NCBI GenBank assembly: GCA_023441105.1
Contig: JAEZQX010000161.1
Location: 1-5,199, forward strand
Source: Pseudomonadota bacterium
GTDB lineage: Bacteria; Pseudomonadota; Gammaproteobacteria; Burkholderiales; Burkholderiaceae
Length of the DNA: 5,199 nucleotides
Direction: 5' to 3'
Shown: positions 4,088-5,199 of the stretch, piece by piece
How positions within the stretch are numbered: position 1 is the stretch's first letter
Layout of the letters: every line of letters begins with the position of its first letter
The notes under the pieces: model-generated
What the model was told of the DNA's origin: nothing
What the model saw: the letters and a program-made list of their open reading frames with translations, nothing else
Databases searched by the model: none
Made by a program: the position numbers and the translations under genes

Positions 4088-5199
4088 ATGAAATATATCC
4101 GAATGGCAATCTTTTTGTTGCTTCTTCTTTTTGCAGCACCTCCATTGGTAGGGGCACAAGGCTCAAGTGATGCAGAAGCGCTAAACCGCTTGGGATTGTT
4201 CAGTGGAACAGAGAATGGATACGAGCTTTCGAGGGTGCCTACCCGGGCAGAATCTCTTGTGATGATGCTTCGTCTGTGGGGGAAGGAAGAAGAGGTCCTG
4301 AAAAGCACCTACACCAATCCATTCCTTGATACTGGCTGGGAAGGTCCCTACGTGTCGTATGCCTATGCACAGGATGTAGTGAACGGAATCCATGAAAATC
4401 TTTTTGGCGGTGAGCAGCCAACCTCTCTTACCCAATATTGTGCAATGGTTTTACGGGTTTTGGGATATTCCGAGACAAAGGGCGACTTCACCTATGAAAC
4501 CGCGGTAGCTTTTGCCTCAAGGGTTTTAGGAATAGACCTTACAGAAGAAGCCCTATTCAACCGGGGCACGCTTGCCAGAATAAGCAGCTATGTGTTAAAC
4601 ACAAGACCCAAAAACCAGCTTGCAACACTAGGCCAAATCCATAGTGAAACAGGTATTTTTACAACACAAGGCTTAAACGAGGCAAGGTCGTTTTGGGAGC
4701 AGGATAAACAGGTGGATTCATCGACGATTTTAATCTATGCCGTTGGTTCTGACCTTGAATCACAGCAAGGCCGGCTAACGGCTGACCTGGAAGAAATATT
4801 CCGCGGCCAGCCAAGCAAAAATACGAAGATCCTGATTCAAACAGGCGGAACGCTCAACTATCACAATACATATATGACGAATGGAGCAGCAGAACGCTTT
4901 GAGGTTAGCAGTGGCCAGCTTAAAAAGCATGAAAGCCTCATCCAAACCGCCGCATCAGACCCTGCAACACTAAGAGATTTTCTGGTTTGGGGGAAAACCG
5001 CTGCACCAAGTGAGCGATACATATTGATTTTATGGGACCATGGGTATGGTACGATGGGTGGATTTGGGGCAGATGAGCTAAACGGACGAAAAACCATGAA
5101 GATTTCGGAGCTTTCCGAGGCAATCGGTGCATCAGAGTTGTATTTCGACTTAATCGTTTTTGATGCATGTCTGATGGGCACAGTGGAAACGGCCTATGC
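4088..5199 (+). CDS. Secreted SLH-domain clostripain-like (C11) cysteine peptidase, 5' part
   Basis: 370 codons are visible and the gene runs off the right edge. Residues 1-23 form a signal peptide (KYIR, a hydrophobic LLLLLFAAPPLV core, probable cleavage after VGA). Residues about 30-130 carry SLH-like repeats (LNRLGLFSGTENGYEL, the TRAE motif at 52-55, YVSYAYAQDVVNGI), which may anchor it to the cell wall. From about 210 the C11 peptidase domain begins (STILIYAVGSDLES). ILILWDHGYGTMGGFG carries the presumed catalytic His318, and LIVFDACLMGTVE the catalytic Cys361, as in clostripain (PF03415). Both catalytic motifs are intact, so an active extracellular peptidase is likely; clostripain relatives cut after Arg. 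AAAGG (4073-4077) lies 10 bases before ATG 4088. It has no clear link to the genes upstream, from which a strong hairpin separates it. Confidence 0.9.
   Translation, partial: MKYIRMAIFLLLLLFAAPPLVGAQGSSDAEALNRLGLFSGTENGYELSRVPTRAESLVMMLRLWGKEEEVLKSTYTNPFLDTGWEGPYVSYAYAQDVVNGIHENLFGGEQPTSLTQYCAMVLRVLGYSETKGDFTYETAVAFASRVLGIDLTEEALFNRGTLARISSYVLNTRPKNQLATLGQIHSETGIFTTQGLNEARSFWEQDKQVDSSTILIYAVGSDLESQQGRLTADLEEIFRGQPSKNTKILIQTGGTLNYHNTYMTNGAAERFEVSSGQLKKHESLIQTAASDPATLRDFLVWGKTAAPSERYILILWDHGYGTMGGFGADELNGRKTMKISELSEAIGASELYFDLIVFDACLMGTVETAY

Noticed and set aside
3943..4435. Minus-strand ORFs of 121, 84 and 60 residues
   Set aside because: They are antisense to the leader and signal peptide/SLH region of the secreted peptidase, which is convincingly coding on the plus strand; the proteins show no recognisable motif.
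4861..5181. 106- and 76-residue minus-strand ORFs
   Set aside because: They are antisense to the C11 catalytic domain, with no ribosome binding site or motif.
1..5199. CRISPR arrays, tRNA or rRNA genes, complete insertion sequences
   Set aside because: No regularly spaced repeats, no tRNA cloverleaf or rRNA-like sequence and no transposase gene were seen on either strand.

Overview
The window looks like chromosomal DNA of an endospore-forming Firmicute, most likely Paenibacillus or a close relative. The reasons are strong GGAGG-type ribosome binding sites, sigma-A-like promoters (TATAAT, TATACT), a secreted SLH-clostripain protein, and a small holin-like toxin of a type common in Bacilli. 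This placement is inference from gene types, not a taxonomic match.

Left part (1-911). The 5' end of an alpha/beta-hydrolase esterase runs leftward out of the window (1-227, minus). It is divergent from a 160-residue conserved protein of unknown function with AbrB-like sequence features (367-849, plus). A 15-base direct repeat straddles that gene's stop codon, and a hairpin follows at 888-911.

Middle part (912-1447). This apparently empty stretch holds a compact candidate type I toxin-antitoxin locus. A 48-codon GTG-start membrane peptide of the putative holin-like toxin type is on the minus strand (1159-1305). A convergent antisense RNA starts from an extended -10 promoter near 1053 and should end at a hairpin lying inside the toxin's 3' coding end. 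The toxin leader can fold its Shine-Dalgarno sequence into a GNRA-capped hairpin. It also has a 14-base segment complementary to the toxin mRNA's own 3' UTR, which resembles hok-type fold-back inhibition. This is the most interesting region of the window.

Right-middle part (1448-3909). A short-chain dehydrogenase/reductase (minus) is divergent from an AraC-family regulator with an AraC_N domain (plus), probably its local regulator. Just downstream lies a deletion scar: the first ~45-50 codons of a second AraC_N regulator, with an intact ribosome binding site, are joined out of frame to the C-terminal part of an aldo/keto reductase that has itself lost an internal segment. The block ends at a perfect 14-bp hairpin. 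Together these suggest an oxidoreductase/aldehyde-response cluster that has decayed.

Right end (4088-5199). A secreted protein with a signal peptide, SLH-like repeats and a C11 clostripain-like peptidase domain runs off the window. The catalytic His and Cys motifs are both visible.
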